Part shown: positions 32,425 through 43,345 of the stretch, in pieces
Numbering within the stretch: the first letter of the stretch is position 1
Layout of the letters: each line of letters opens with the position of its first letter
Source of the DNA: Emydura subglobosa
Lineage: Eukaryota; Chordata; Testudines; Chelidae
DNA: 64,000 bases
Direction of reading: 5' to 3'
Assembly (NCBI GenBank): GCA_007922225.1
Contig: ML680053.1
Location: 14,081,877-14,145,876 of the forward strand
Translations under genes and position numbers: made by a program
The notes under the pieces: generated by a model
The model's input: the letters and a program-made list of their open reading frames with translations, nothing else
The model's database searches: none
Told to the model about the DNA's origin: nothing

Positions 32425-32457
<33 letters not shown>
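32351..32457 (+). repeat. Compound microsatellite (TG)n(AG)n(ACACAG)4(AG)n
   Basis: Ten TG units, about 18 AG units, four ACACAG units and about 13 AG units follow each other without a break. A long frame of alternating Arg and Glu over it is an artefact of the repeat. Confidence 0.97.
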
Positions 32458-32459
<2 letters not shown>

Positions 32460-32665
32460 GAGATCTGGGAAGCAGTATGGTCTAATGAGTTGGGAATCCT
32501 GCTTAGAGTATTCCTCAGATTTCTAGTTCTGGTGGTGACTTGGGCATGTCATGTAACTTCTCTCTGCCTCAGTTATTTTATCTGAAAAATGGGGATCCTA
32601 TGGCTTACCAATTTTCTTTATTTAAAGCACTTTGGAATCTACACAAGAAAAGTGCTGTACGTGTT
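32460..32665 (+). repeat. MIR-like SINE, sense
   Basis: The text ggaagcagtatggtctaatg, then tgacttgggcatgtcatgta, gcctcagttattttatctga, aaaatgggga and aaagcactttggaat is in MIR order. It lies directly after the microsatellite. Confidence 0.7.
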
Positions 32666-34273
32666 CATTGCGATTAGCAGACTGACTATTTAAAAGTGCT
32701 TTTCATATAAACCCAGATATGATTTCACTTGCACTAACTGACATTTGAAAGTCCAGTTGGAAATGTGCTTCAATAGGTTAAACATTAATTTGGAAGATAA
32801 CTGTTTCAGTCACTTCTGAGATATCTTTGCTTTTATTATTTCTCCAGTTTCTAAATATGTTTCTTACTCAGAGTGTTTTTAAAACAAATCTAGCATTCCA
32901 TCATTCCTGCAGACATAGCTGATCATTCACAGTCTGCTTGAACTGCACACGCTACACAGAGTTAGTCTTTCTCATGTACTAGGCTGCTTTGATTCTGCAT
33001 GAAAAGGATAACTGGCAAGAAAATGATTTAGAAACATCCTGTAATAATCTCTTGTGCATGTACTCTTCCCCTCTCCCCCCTTGTGGCTTTTTATCCTTGC
33101 ACAGGCTTGTGTGTATTTGGTCTATGAATGAGAATTATGCTGGAGGAGAACATTACGCCAATATGGAAGACACATATCCCACATATATTGAAAAGTAATT
33201 TGTTTCCTCATTGCTAGATGCTAACGAAGAGTTCGCCTTTCTGGGAGCATGCTTACATTCTTACTCATTTGAGTAGCCTTACTGACTTAATTGGAACAAC
33301 TCATATGAATAATGTTTGCAGAATCAGATCTTTATTAGAAACAATATAGGGCATAATCCATTAAAGTGCTCTGTGTGTGGAATGGGAGCTCTGTGTGCAG
33401 AGCATTTGTAGGAGTGGGTTCATAAATATTATGGCAATATACTTATATGAAGTAAGTAAAGCTGTGCTTAAGTGATCTTAAAGTTTTTAAAGTCACTGAT
33501 AATACAATCTCAGGTCTACAGGGTGAATTTTATGGCAGCATTTTGCTTGTTGTACTGAGTGCATAGATATATTTATTGCTGAAAGTTAAAAGTTTGCTGA
33601 AAGTTAATAGAATGATTTAGAACTTATTCTCATTTCAGTTAACTGATGTAAATCTAGAGTAGGTCCTTTGAAATTAGTGGAGTTACGTTAGATTTACTGC
33701 AGCGTAACTGAGATTAGAATCTGGTTCTCTGAGTTTTAGACAAAAGAAAATGTGAACGTTTTTTCATGTGTTAGTTTCCCTGCCAAAAGAAACTAGCTGA
33801 CTTAATCTTTGTACTTATCAGGTTGTTTGAGTTTCACAGCAAAATATTTAGCAGTAACAATAGCAAATATTTTAAAACATTAGTCTGAATTTTAATTTAA
33901 GGCCTCATTCTGCTCTTGATTATGCAGCTCGTAGTGAAGACAATAGGAATTACAATACGCAGGTACATCTCATGATAGAGTTTAACCCTGTCTATAGTAC
34001 TGTGCAGCGGGAGAGCTAGCAAAACATCCTTCTAAAGCAAGACTGCTTGTGGCCTGGCATTTGATCAAGTATTCTTATTAAAACCTTATTAAAATAAGAA
34101 CCTGTAACCAAAGAAAAAACAAAATATTCAAGAGTCTCTTCCATGTATCTGTTAGGATCATTGCCATGTTATTTCTTTATAAAGTGAAAATGTTGAACTA
34201 ATTTTGGATGCTGTTGCTAGGACAGATTTGTTTTGTAGTGGTCTTCTTTCTTTTATTTCCTACATCCAGGTCT
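32666..34273. other. Non-coding stretch, short dispersed repeats only
   Basis: Around 33610-33720 complementary words (cagttaactgatgtaaatct and agatttactgcagcgtaact) form an imperfect inverted pair of an old repeat. No exon is recognised. Confidence 0.45.
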
Positions 34274-34274
34274 T

Positions 34275-34562
34275 AGGGTATATGTCTACATTAGAGATGG
34301 AGGTATAACTTCCAGCTCAAGTAGCTGGAACTAGCTAGAACTAGTACCTGCACTAGCTCTGAGGACCTAGCGTGCTAAAAATAGAAGCGTGGTAGCAGGA
34401 GGGACTGTCTGCCCTGAGTAGGATCCCATCTGTCTGCGACCTTAGGCCTTTACTTGGATTGGCTAGCCGGTCCTGCACTTGTGCCCTCATGGCTACACTT
34501 TATTTTAGTGGCTATGTCCCTGGAGCTGGGAATTATGCCTTCCAGCAGTAGTGTAGACATGC
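34275..34562. mobile_element. Harbinger-like MITE
   Basis: The left end gggtatatgtctacattag pairs with the reverse complement of the right end (aggcatgtctacactact). It is about 290 bp with a 'gtctaca' core as in the other MITEs here. TTA precedes the left end; a matching right duplication is not clear. Confidence 0.65.
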
Positions 34563-34565
34563 CTT

Positions 34566-35880
34566 TCGAATTAATAGAGGGGTGAGCCTCCTGGCTTCAG
34601 TTCATTGAGAGCCAAATGAAATTAAAGCAAGGAACTGGAGAAAAGCATAATACATGTTTGACTGTTGAAAGTAATCAACTAGCTTGTTTTTATTTTTAAA
34701 ATGCCTTTTACAAACTTGCTTCCTTGTAGGCGCCCTTGTCAAGGTCTCAGCAAAATTTTCAAGGCTATTCATTGACTAGGTTCTGCAGCTGATAACTCTT
34801 CAAGGGGACAGTAGAGCAGATCTTGGATCAGAAGCAAATATCACCAGCAACAACTCCGGATTCCTTTTGTCATCTTTCCAAGCAGCTAGATGGGGCAAGC
34901 TTCCTCAGTGGGTTGCTCTACCTTTGGATCAACGAGTGATGGAAATAATTGGCAATGTCTGCTGGCAGTCCACATCCATAAAATTCTGTCAATACCCAAA
35001 TTCTAAAAAAAAACCAACAACAACCCCTTCCTTCCCCTTCCCCCCCCCCACCCCCCCGGTCATTGTCCTCATTTACTAGTTATTGGGGTCCTGGAGCCAA
35101 TCTCCAAATCAAAGGATCTCCAAGGAACCTATTCCATCTTCTGTGTTTCCAGTTGCTCTGGAGTAATCCTCCTTCTGAGGAATGTGAACAAATGGGTCAA
35201 GAGATCCAAGTTGGAGATGGAAACCTTGAAATTCACACCAGCAACTATGTGGTGGGAGTAGATTCCCGGCTTCATTTGAATTTGAAGAGGCCTCACTACA
35301 CACCCTGAACAGGCCTCCCCGCAAATGATTCCCTAGCTTCTCTTATGGGCAGAAGTTACTGATGCAGGGCTCTATCTATGACCTACCCTCATCTCCACGA
35401 AGGTCTTAACTATCAAGGAGAAAGTGATACAAATCGGTGTGTTGCACAGCAATTGTTAGATTTGTAACCCCCTTGAGAATGAAAGTGGGACTATAAAGAC
35501 ACTGTATTTCGGTTTCTGCAGCCCATGGCCTTCTAATTAACTTCTAGCTCATCCCATTTCAGAGTATCCAGCACCTGGGTGTCTCATTAGGTTCCAGATT
35601 GCACAGGACATCACTCTAAGAGGCATGACAGATGAGTCAGAGAACTGATCAGACAAGATTTTACTCAGTGCCTCTTACCAAAGTGCTGTTGAGTGTTCTT
35701 TAAATAGTAGTGACTCATATAGATCTGCTGAGTTGACCTGGACTTCACATGTGTCCTCTGCAAAAGTTTCTACTGCACTTATTTCCTGGGGATGTGGATC
35801 CAGCAGCAATGCAAGATTGTGGTCCCTCCAGATGTGAGCTTCATTCCAGCCCGGTTATCTGCCATAGACCACTTCAAATA
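34566..35880. other. Non-coding stretch with a C-rich tract
   Basis: The short open frames around 34867-35308 have no family features. A poly-C run lies at 35041-35057. No repeat was assigned. Confidence 0.4.
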
Positions 35881-36118
35881 TAAGAGCAGCTATATTAGGT
35901 TAGACCAAAGGTCCATCTAGGCCAGTATCTTGTCTTCTGACAGTGGCCAGTGCCAGATGCTTTAGAGGGAGTGAACAGAACAGGGCAATTTTAACTGATC
36001 TAATCCCAGATTCTGATAGTTGGAGGTTTAGGGATACTCAGAGCATGGGGTTGTGTCCCTGACCATCTTGGCTAATAGCCCCTGATGCACCAATCCTCCA
36101 TGAACTTACCTAAGAACA
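35881..36118 (-). repeat. CR1 3' end, antisense
   Basis: The text ttaggttagaccaaaggtcc, then gtatcttgtcttctgacagt and ggctaatagcccctgatgca is the reverse of the CR1 tail seen at 5.7 kb and 60.7 kb. It is truncated before ORF2. Confidence 0.85.
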
Positions 36119-37835
36119 CCTAACTGAAGAACTACACTGCGAGATGGCTGCACTGATGCCAGCTTCTTTTGCTGTGGGGTTTTTCCCTTTCACATTATGT
36201 TGTACAGAGCCATGGATGCAGGAGGAGGCAAGTCATAGAATAAATTAGTTGGCGCTGAAGGCCATTCAGCTATTCCTCCATGCCCTAAAAGAACCTGTGT
36301 GATATTGACACAGTTAGTGACCATGGCTTTGGCCTATGTACCTGCTGTGGTGCAAAGGACTTGAAAGCTGTCTTAACAAACTAGCTTAGCATTTCTCTTT
36401 CCATGTGACCCCTTCCACATTGTTTGTCAAGGCCATTGCACATTACCTAGGCATGGCATAGGTTAGAGCAATTTCAGGGATGCTTTAAAGTTAAAACAAT
36501 GGCTACACTGACTCTTTGTTGCATCTAGAATCAGAAGAGTGTAAAGATTTAGGACATCTTTGCTTCCTGTCGTTTATGTCTAGTGCCAGGCATACTTTGG
36601 CCAGAACAAGGACAGCCCTGTGCTCTGAAAATCATGACATAGCAGTTCTGCACTCAGAGTATTCTTTCCCTGTAACTACTTCCTTTTACAGTGGTATGTT
36701 TTCTTCAGGCACAGTGTTCATGTGAGTTTAAACAGACGAGAGAGGAACACGGAGGGGATGGGAGAGAGGAAACATAAATCCCACTTCTTTTGCTGTTAAC
36801 TCATGAAGTCTGCTGAGCAGCAGCAGGCATTAGCAGACATTTAATTGCGTGCTAGGTAAACTTGGCACATCTCCAGCATGACAGTGAAGTAAGAATTATG
36901 CTAATCAGCTGGGACGTATGGCATGTATTGATTATACTTGATTTTTTTCTCCCCCATAAGAAACCCTTAATAATAGTGTAAAGATAATTAGAAGTAATTA
37001 AAAGGTAATTAACTTATAGTTCTTTAGATGAAAGAGCTTTTTGATATGTTGCTTAGGTATAAACTCTGGGGCAGTCAGGGGCCATCTATAAGTAGTAGGT
37101 CTATGTTACACCATGTTGCAACTGTCATTCAAGTGAAAAGATTATATGGGTATGTAGATGAAGGCTTTGGGTATTAAGTGACACCACTCTGCTCCACCAG
37201 CAGCCTTGATTTACATATTTGTTTGGTTTTCAATCTAAAGTGAGTTAATTCAGTACCAGCTGCTGTCTGCTTTAGAAAGGGGGTTAGTGAGAGAAATACA
37301 AGAGACGTTTGATGATCTCTTAAGGGCAAGGAAGAGCAGATACCTGGCTATCTAGGTTTCTTTCATACTGAAGAGCCAGAATGTTTTGCTGCTGGTGATG
37401 CATTTTCCGGGTTCACCAGATGTGAAAGATGTAATTTTGGTTCTCATAGAAGTGCTGTTTGGACTTAAACCCTGCAGCAAGTTAGAAGCGGGGTAATTAG
37501 CCTGTACTTATCAAGCAACGTAGAAATCAGAGAGGGAAAAGAGCTATTAGGCCATCTGATTCTGTCGTCCTAATGCTGTGTGGCTCAATGAGCTGAGAGA
37601 GGCCCCAGGCAGGCTGTAGCACTGCCAGAATGAGGCCAGGGGAATTGGGCACTAAGGTGGTGTAGGTGGTTTAATTGATTGTTCATGGTCTAGAGTAAAG
37701 AGAATCCATTAAATAAACTCAACCACTGAGAAGGCCAAAAATTCTAACTTACAGCTAAAGATAAAGTCCAGCTCAAGTTCTTATCCAGAATGCAGAGCAA
37801 AAACCTGGTTCAGTTATGGAGGCGGAGGCCAGCAG
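36119..37835. other. Non-coding stretch, candidate conserved elements
   Basis: No gene is seen. 36780-37030 holds several TAAT-type words and no obvious transposon (see findings). Confidence 0.35.
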
Positions 37836-38091
37836 CAGATTAATCATGGGGGGACTATCTGGGCTACCAAACAGAGTACAGGATATAGGGCTTCTGCCCT
37901 TGTGGCCAACTGGTGTATGTATGTTCCTGATGCAAGCAGCTTGTGACCCTCAACAACTAAGTACAGTGTTCTGAGGCCAGAGCTACTGAACTGGTGGACC
38001 AGAGAGAGAGAGACAGAGTTCTTTATAGACCACGTTTGTATGTAGACATTGCAGAGTGGGAACATGAGAACTTGGTTGCCCAAATGAGAAA

Positions 38092-38905
38092 TCATAGATT
38101 AGGGTTGGAAGGGACCTTAGGAGGTCACCTAGTCCAACCCCATGCTCAAAGCAGGGCCAACCCCAACTAAATCATCTCAGCTAGGGCTTTGTCAAACCGC
38201 ACCTTAAAAAAACCTCTAAGGATGGAGATTCCACCACCTCCCTAGGTAACCTGTTCCAGTGCTTCACCACTTTTCTCGTGAAAAAGTTTTTCCTAATATC
38301 CAACCTAGACCTCCCCCATTTCAACTTGAGACCATTGCTCCTTTTTCTGTCATCTGCCACCACTAAGAACAGCCTAGCTCCATCCTCCCTGGAACCCCCT
38401 TTCAGGTAGTTAAAGATTGCTATCAAATCCCCCCTCATTCTTCTCTTCTGCAGGCTAAACAAGCCTAGTTCCCTCAGTCTCTCCTCATAAGTCATGAGCT
38501 CCAGCCCCTAATCATTTTTGTTGCCTTCCGCTGGACTCTCTGCAAATTGTCCACATCCTTTCTGTGGTGGGGGGCCCAAAACTGGACACAGTACTCCAAA
38601 TGAGGCCTCACCAGTGCCTAATAGAGGGGAATAATCACTTTCCTCGATCAGCTGGTAATGTTCCTGCTAATGCAGCCCAATATGCCGTTAGTCTTCTTGG
38701 CAATAAAGACATACTGTAGACTCATGTCCAGCTTCCTGTCCATTGTAACCCCCGGGTCCTTTTCTGCAGAACTGCAGCCTAACCAGTTGGTCCCCAGTCT
38801 GTAGCAGTGCATGGGATTCTTTCATCCTAAGTGCAGGACTCTGCACTTGTCTTTGTTGAACCTCATCAGATTTCTTTTGGCCCAATCCTCTAATTTGTCT
38901 ACAAT
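38092..38905 (-). mobile_element. CR1 LINE, 5'-truncated, nested antisense in a CR1
   Basis: The minus strand carries the CR1 post-RT region and 3' tail. The frame from 38495 down to 38181 reads [20 protein letters not shown], then [12 protein letters not shown] and [18 protein letters not shown], the conserved end of CR1 ORF2. The plus-strand left edge aatcatagattagggttgga is the reversed CR1 3' terminus. It interrupts the ORF1 region of a sense CR1, so it is the later insertion. Confidence 0.9.
38181..38495 (-). pseudogene. CR1 ORF2 C-terminal fragment
   Basis: This is 104 open codons with the conserved C-terminal CR1 ORF2 motifs ([27 protein letters not shown]). It is very similar to the sense copy at 18.63-18.87 kb. 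Upstream on the minus strand the frame is broken. It is a truncated remnant with no RT catalytic part. Confidence 0.85.
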
Positions 38906-39530
38906 TAGGAAGCCAGCCTCAGGATGGGAGAGGGACCGTGGGCGAATTAAGGACCTAACTCCCTTCTTCTGACCAAGTCAGAAGAGGCTGATTATTCCTC
39001 ATGCACTGAGGAGGTGACTCCAATAGAAGGGGTTGCAGTTGTGAGTTGGAAGCAGACTGTGGCGATGGGAAATGAAATAGTTAGAAATACCACTATTCAG
39101 GCCTGGTGACCATGAGAACTGTTTGAGTCTAAAAGGACATCTAGGCAATGCATGCTGGAGGGCAGGCTTTGGACAATGCATGCTGGAGAGGAGGCTGTGA
39201 TCATGGCACATATTGGTACCTGTGATGTAGGGAGCTATAGGACAGGAAAGCTAAATTTGGGTTACTAGGAAAAAATACTTGGGTCCTGGGAATATCTTCT
39301 GGTGGTTGCTTTCTCTAAAACAGCTGTAAAGGGGGCGCCCACAAATCTCAGTGCATGGATGGAAGAAAAGAGAAAAGCATTAGATCTGTTAGGCAGCAGT
39401 GTAGCTCATAGAGCTAGCCTGCTAGCTTGCTATATTATATCCTGTCTTTATTTACTGGTTTGATTATATTATTTTGGCTTATATTTTTGTATTGAATACT
39501 TTCAGTAGACATTACTTCATTATATTTGGC

Positions 39531-40330
39531 TGTAACTCAAGGAACCTAGGCCTGTATCCTATATGATTAGCTAAAGCAAGTTAGCATGAATGTTTGTAAC
39601 CTTTGACATAGATAAATGGCCTGCCAGTTACCCTGTAAGACTTTGGGGAGCTGAATGTATTTACCAAAGTTTGGGACATGCCGGGAACCACCAGGTACAG
39701 CACAAGAACAAGGAAGATCAGCCTAAAGATAACAGGTTTTAAGGATGAAATAATTGACATTAATATGTATGGATATACTATTAATATGTATGAATATGCT
39801 AGATTGTAGAGTGAATGTACTCTAAAATTATGTAAGTGAGGAAATTAGATTTGGGCATGGCAGGTTGGGCACTGACATGAATATTCAGGACCCTATACCA
39901 AGACCCTATAAGAGGGCAAACCACCGTGTGGAGAAGTTATCTCTCTTTACGTTGTTAGTTCTTTCAATTCCCTTTCATTTTAGCTTTAGCTTGAATTTTC
40001 AGTGTAATTTAGCTACTCAACATTTGACCCTTCTCTCCACCACTACCTCAGGCATTGAGGAACCTGGACCATGAGACTCATTTGACATTCAGGAGAGCAG
40101 GGTGGTCCTTTGTCTCTTATCATCAGGTCCCCAAGGAAGGATGTGAGTTTGCTAGTCTAAGAAGCTTTTGTAAGGAATGATACCACAGGTACCCCTAGAA
40201 CTGGATTCTTTCTTTTAGATTCCGAGGCTTGGTGCTTTGATAACTTTTTCCTTTATTTTAATAAAAAATTTCGAAAGTTGGCTTTGTCCTCAGTGTGTGT
40301 GTTCTTGCCACACACCCCCAGGTCCTTACA
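39531..40330 (+). mobile_element. Solo LTR of an endogenous LTR retroelement (probable)
   Basis: An 800-bp block starts tgtaactcaagg and ends gtccttaca (TG...CA). It has a TATA box (tataaga, 39907-39913), a polyadenylation signal AATAAA at 40260-40265 and a following GT-rich stretch (gtgtgtgtgttcttgcc), in the order U3-R-U5. No gag or pol flanks it, so it is read as a solo LTR left by recombination. The outer limits may lie further out (39395-40444); a target duplication is not evident. It could be retroviral or Gypsy-like. Confidence 0.65.
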
Positions 40331-40560
40331 AAATATTGATCTCTCTGCCTTTAATTCTGTAGCCTGATTTTAGGACAAGGACTTGATTATCTTCTGGTCA
40401 GATCATTAGCAAGCCTATAATCCTATACAACCCCCCAAAATCAGGTTAACATCCGGGATCTTTTGGGGAAAAGGAAACCCTATGCAGAGGGGCTGGGCTG
40501 ACCCTCACCCAGACTGTTGGCACAGAAAATGAACAAGGTTTTGGGGGATTGCTTAGTGTA

Positions 40561-41058
40561 ACAGGGTGGATTACCCCAGGGTTAGAGAGGTTAGGGCTAA
40601 ACCAGCCCTGATGAGAAGATGATCCCTAACTGAGGGAAATCAGGTGTTTCAAATATAAATGGCAGCAGGAAGCTGCAGGAAGGGGGTATGGATGAGAGAA
40701 GCAGCTGGGCCTGACACAGGCAGGAGGCCTGGCAATAAATTAGGGAAGACATGGTGGGAAGCTGGAACTGATGAAAAACTTTGTTTTTGTTTTGGGACTT
40801 TAGAATTTTTTTTTTTTTTTTTTTTTTTTGCAAAATTTTCACAAAACCCATGTTTTGGCTAGCTGTACATGATGGGCACATGGAGTTGTAAAATGGTGAA
40901 GGGGCAGCACCATACCTAAAAGATTGCATAGACTTTAATGGTACAGTGATTGAGCAGAGAGGACCACAAAGTAGCATTTCCATGGATACAAGTCCTACCG
41001 TACAAAAATATGAATGTATGGGTAGGGTCAAATTACCACCTTCCACATCAGGAAAAGG
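40561..41058. other. Non-coding stretch with a T24-type run
   Basis: It contains a long poly-T tract at 40806-40829. No coding exon is recognised. Confidence 0.5.
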
Positions 41059-41420
41059 ATAGACTCGTAGACTTTAAAGTCAGAAGGGACCATTGTGATC
41101 ATCTAGTCTGACTTCCTGCACATTGCAGGCCACAGAACCTGACCCCTAACTTCTGGCTGAGTACTTGAAGTCCTCAAATCATGATTTAAAGATTTCAAGT
41201 TACAGAAAATTCACCATTTACACTAGTTTAAACCTGCAAGTGACCCGTGCTGCAGATGAAGGTGAAACCCCCCCAGGGTCTCAGCCAATCTGATCTGACC
41301 TGGGGGAAATTTCCTTCCCGACCCCAAATATGACAATCAGTTAGACTCTGAACATTTAGGCAAGACCCACCAGGCAGATACCTGGGAAAGAATTCTCTCT
41401 AGTAACTCAAAGCCCTCCCC
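41059..41420 (-). repeat. CR1 3' UTR, antisense
   Basis: The text gtcagaagggaccattgtga, then ctagtctgacttcctgcaca and gggaaatttccttcccgacc is the reverse of a CR1 3' UTR subfamily. It is related to the sense ends at 50.69 and 61.21 kb. Confidence 0.85.
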
Positions 41421-41639
41421 ATCTGTGACCCGTCCATGCTTAGGGCAGCCACCTGAAAATGCCCTGAGAGCAGATTCTCCCAACACTGGTGGGTGACACT
41501 GAAGTCAGACTTCCCAGCCAGCCACAAACAATGCTTCTGATTCCCCACACTGGTTAACAAGAAGCTAAAATATAAATATACACAGCCCCCTTTACTGCAT
41601 TTGTCTCTGGCTCCCAATCAGCCACTAGATCCAGTAAAG

Positions 41640-42240
41640 AGATAAGTATTTAAAACTCTATACTCTTTACCAAAAAGGTTCCTCTGACCCCAAAGGGTCA
41701 GCCACAGTACCAGATCAATAAAAGTTTGGATCTTACCCAAAATACCATGCTGCCAGCCAATCCTTTAGTAACTGAAACTAAAGGTTTGTCATAAAAGGAA
41801 AGAAATAAACTATAGGAGAAATGTTAAATGATTAAAGCAATTAGACACATACAGTTGATTTGAAAGTCCATATATATCAGGTTTCTAGTAGAAATGTGGT
41901 GTTTGCAGGCTTGTATAGTCCTTCTGGTATACATCCAGTACCTGGATGGGTCTCAGTCCTTTGATTCACAGCTTCAGTTCAATTGTAGATGAGTTGATCC
42001 AGAGGTAGCTGAAGACTGATGATTGAAGACAAAATGGATGTGGTGAAGCTGCCTTTTATGTCCTTTGGTCTTTGCCATGCTGGTTGTGGAAATTTACAGG
42101 AATAAGATGGGGTCCAGGGTCACATGAGGAAGTCCTGGTGACTCATCAGATATATCCCTGGATTCTCCCCCTTGGCTCATTGTACCTGTGAGTTTCCTTA
42201 ATGGGCCATTAAGCAAGCTAGTGCTGCAACCGTCCTGTCT
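41640..42240 (-). mobile_element. Probable LTR-retroelement fragment, antisense
   Basis: The segment with ggttcctctgaccccaaagg, then gatcttacccaaaataccat and atgggccattaagcaagcta resembles a dispersed reptile repeat that I take to be part of an LTR element, but no coding domain or clear LTR end is visible. The class is uncertain. Confidence 0.4.
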
Positions 42241-42303
42241 GGGGCTGTTTAGATCTACTGCAATTTTCTTTATCTAAAATATCAGTTATGTTCTCAAAGA
42301 AGA

Positions 42304-42965
42304 TCAGGTTGGTCTGGCACGATCTACCTTTTGTAATAGCTTGTTGTATTTTATCCCAATTACCATTACCATTACCTCTATGTCCTTTACCATTACCTCT
42401 ATGTCCTTATCTACTTTCTCTTTCAATTTTTTTTCCAAGACCTTGCATACTGTTGAGGTCAAATTAACAGGCATGTAGTTTCCTGGATCACTCCTTTTCC
42501 CTTTCTTAAAAATAGGAACTATATTAGCAATTTTCCAGTCATAAGATATGACTCCCGAGTTTACAGATTCATTAAAAATCCTTGCTGTTGGGTTTGTCAT
42601 TTCATGTGGCAGTTCCTTTAATATTCTTGGATGGAGATTATCCGGGCCCCCCGATTTAGTTCCATTAAACTGAGTTTGACTTCTGTCTCGAATGTGATAA
42701 TTTCTACCTCCATATCTTCGTTGCCATTAGCCATCCTGCCACTCTAAACTCTTCATTAGCCTCATTTAAAAAATGAGGCAAAGTATTTGTTTAGGTGTTG
42801 GGCAATGCCTAGGTAATTTTTAATCTCCACCCCATCCTCAGGGCTTAGCAGTCCCGCCTCTTCTTTCTTTGTTTTCTTATTTATATGGCTATAAAACCTT
42901 TTACTATTGGTTTTAATTTCCTTTGCAAAGTCCAGCGCTGCTTGTCTTTTGGTAAAGGATACTGA
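42304..42965 (-). pseudogene. CR1 RT N-terminal fragment, antisense
   Basis: The minus-strand frame reads IFNESVNSGVISYDWKIANI, then VPIFKKGKRSDPGNY and LTSTVCKVLEKKLKEKV, the conserved RT block 0-1 region of CR1 ORF2. A tandem duplication (DIEVMVKDIEVMVMV; plus strand cctctatgtc repeats near 42376-42410) disrupts the end. The part from 42601 to 42965 is the linker upstream of the RT. It lacks the catalytic RT part and is a dead fragment. Confidence 0.85.
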
Positions 42966-43060
42966 GGGCTCAACATAAGAGGGCTCTAAGAGGTATGTAA
43001 ATCTAATAATACAGTAATAATGAATTACTTCAATGCTTTTGAATGGACTCCAAAACCTTT

Positions 43061-43098
43061 TTATTTACTTATTATTATTTATTATTATTTATTATTTT
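43061..43098 (+). repeat. (ATT)n-rich tract
   Basis: Imperfect att/tta repeats, seen directly. Confidence 0.85.
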
Positions 43099-43134
43099 CT
43101 CTGGAGTCTGGACCTTGACTGTACCTTGACCAAA

Positions 43135-43345
43135 AAATTTGGACCTTCACAAAAATAATTGACTACTCCTGCCTTTCCAGATTACCTTTTGGAACAGTTA
43201 GTTCCAGAGCACTCAACAGGGGAGGTTATTCTTGATTTAACACATAGTAATACACTGAAATTGATTCAAGAAGTAACTCTAGTTGAGACACTAAGTAACA
43301 GTGACCACAAGATATGTACTCAGGATATGGAGCCTAAAAGCAGTG
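43135..43345 (+). pseudogene. CR1-type endonuclease C-terminal fragment
   Basis: The plus-strand frame reads LLEQLVPEHSTGEVILDLTH, then SNSDHKI, matching the end of the LINE APE endonuclease, where the SDH motif carries the catalytic histidine. SDH is present. The fragment is short and without neighbours in frame. The CR1 or L2 clade cannot be separated from this piece. Confidence 0.65.

Larger units (their letters stand above)
37840..40560 (+). mobile_element. CR1 LINE ORF1 region, interrupted twice
   Basis: This is a second sense CR1 whose ORF1 region aligns by eye with 720-1560 of the first copy. The parts are 37840-38091 (gatgcaagcagcttgtgacc, tactgaactggtggac), 38906-39394 (includes a decayed esterase motif HIGTCDVG near 39213) and 40445-40560 (gatcttttggggaaaaggaa). 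An antisense CR1 (38092-38905) and an LTR (within 39395-40444) break it. It ends before ORF2. Confidence 0.75.

Noticed and set aside
32331..32585. Open frame with alternating Arg/Glu
   Set aside because: It is the translation of the (AG)n and (ACACAG)n microsatellite.
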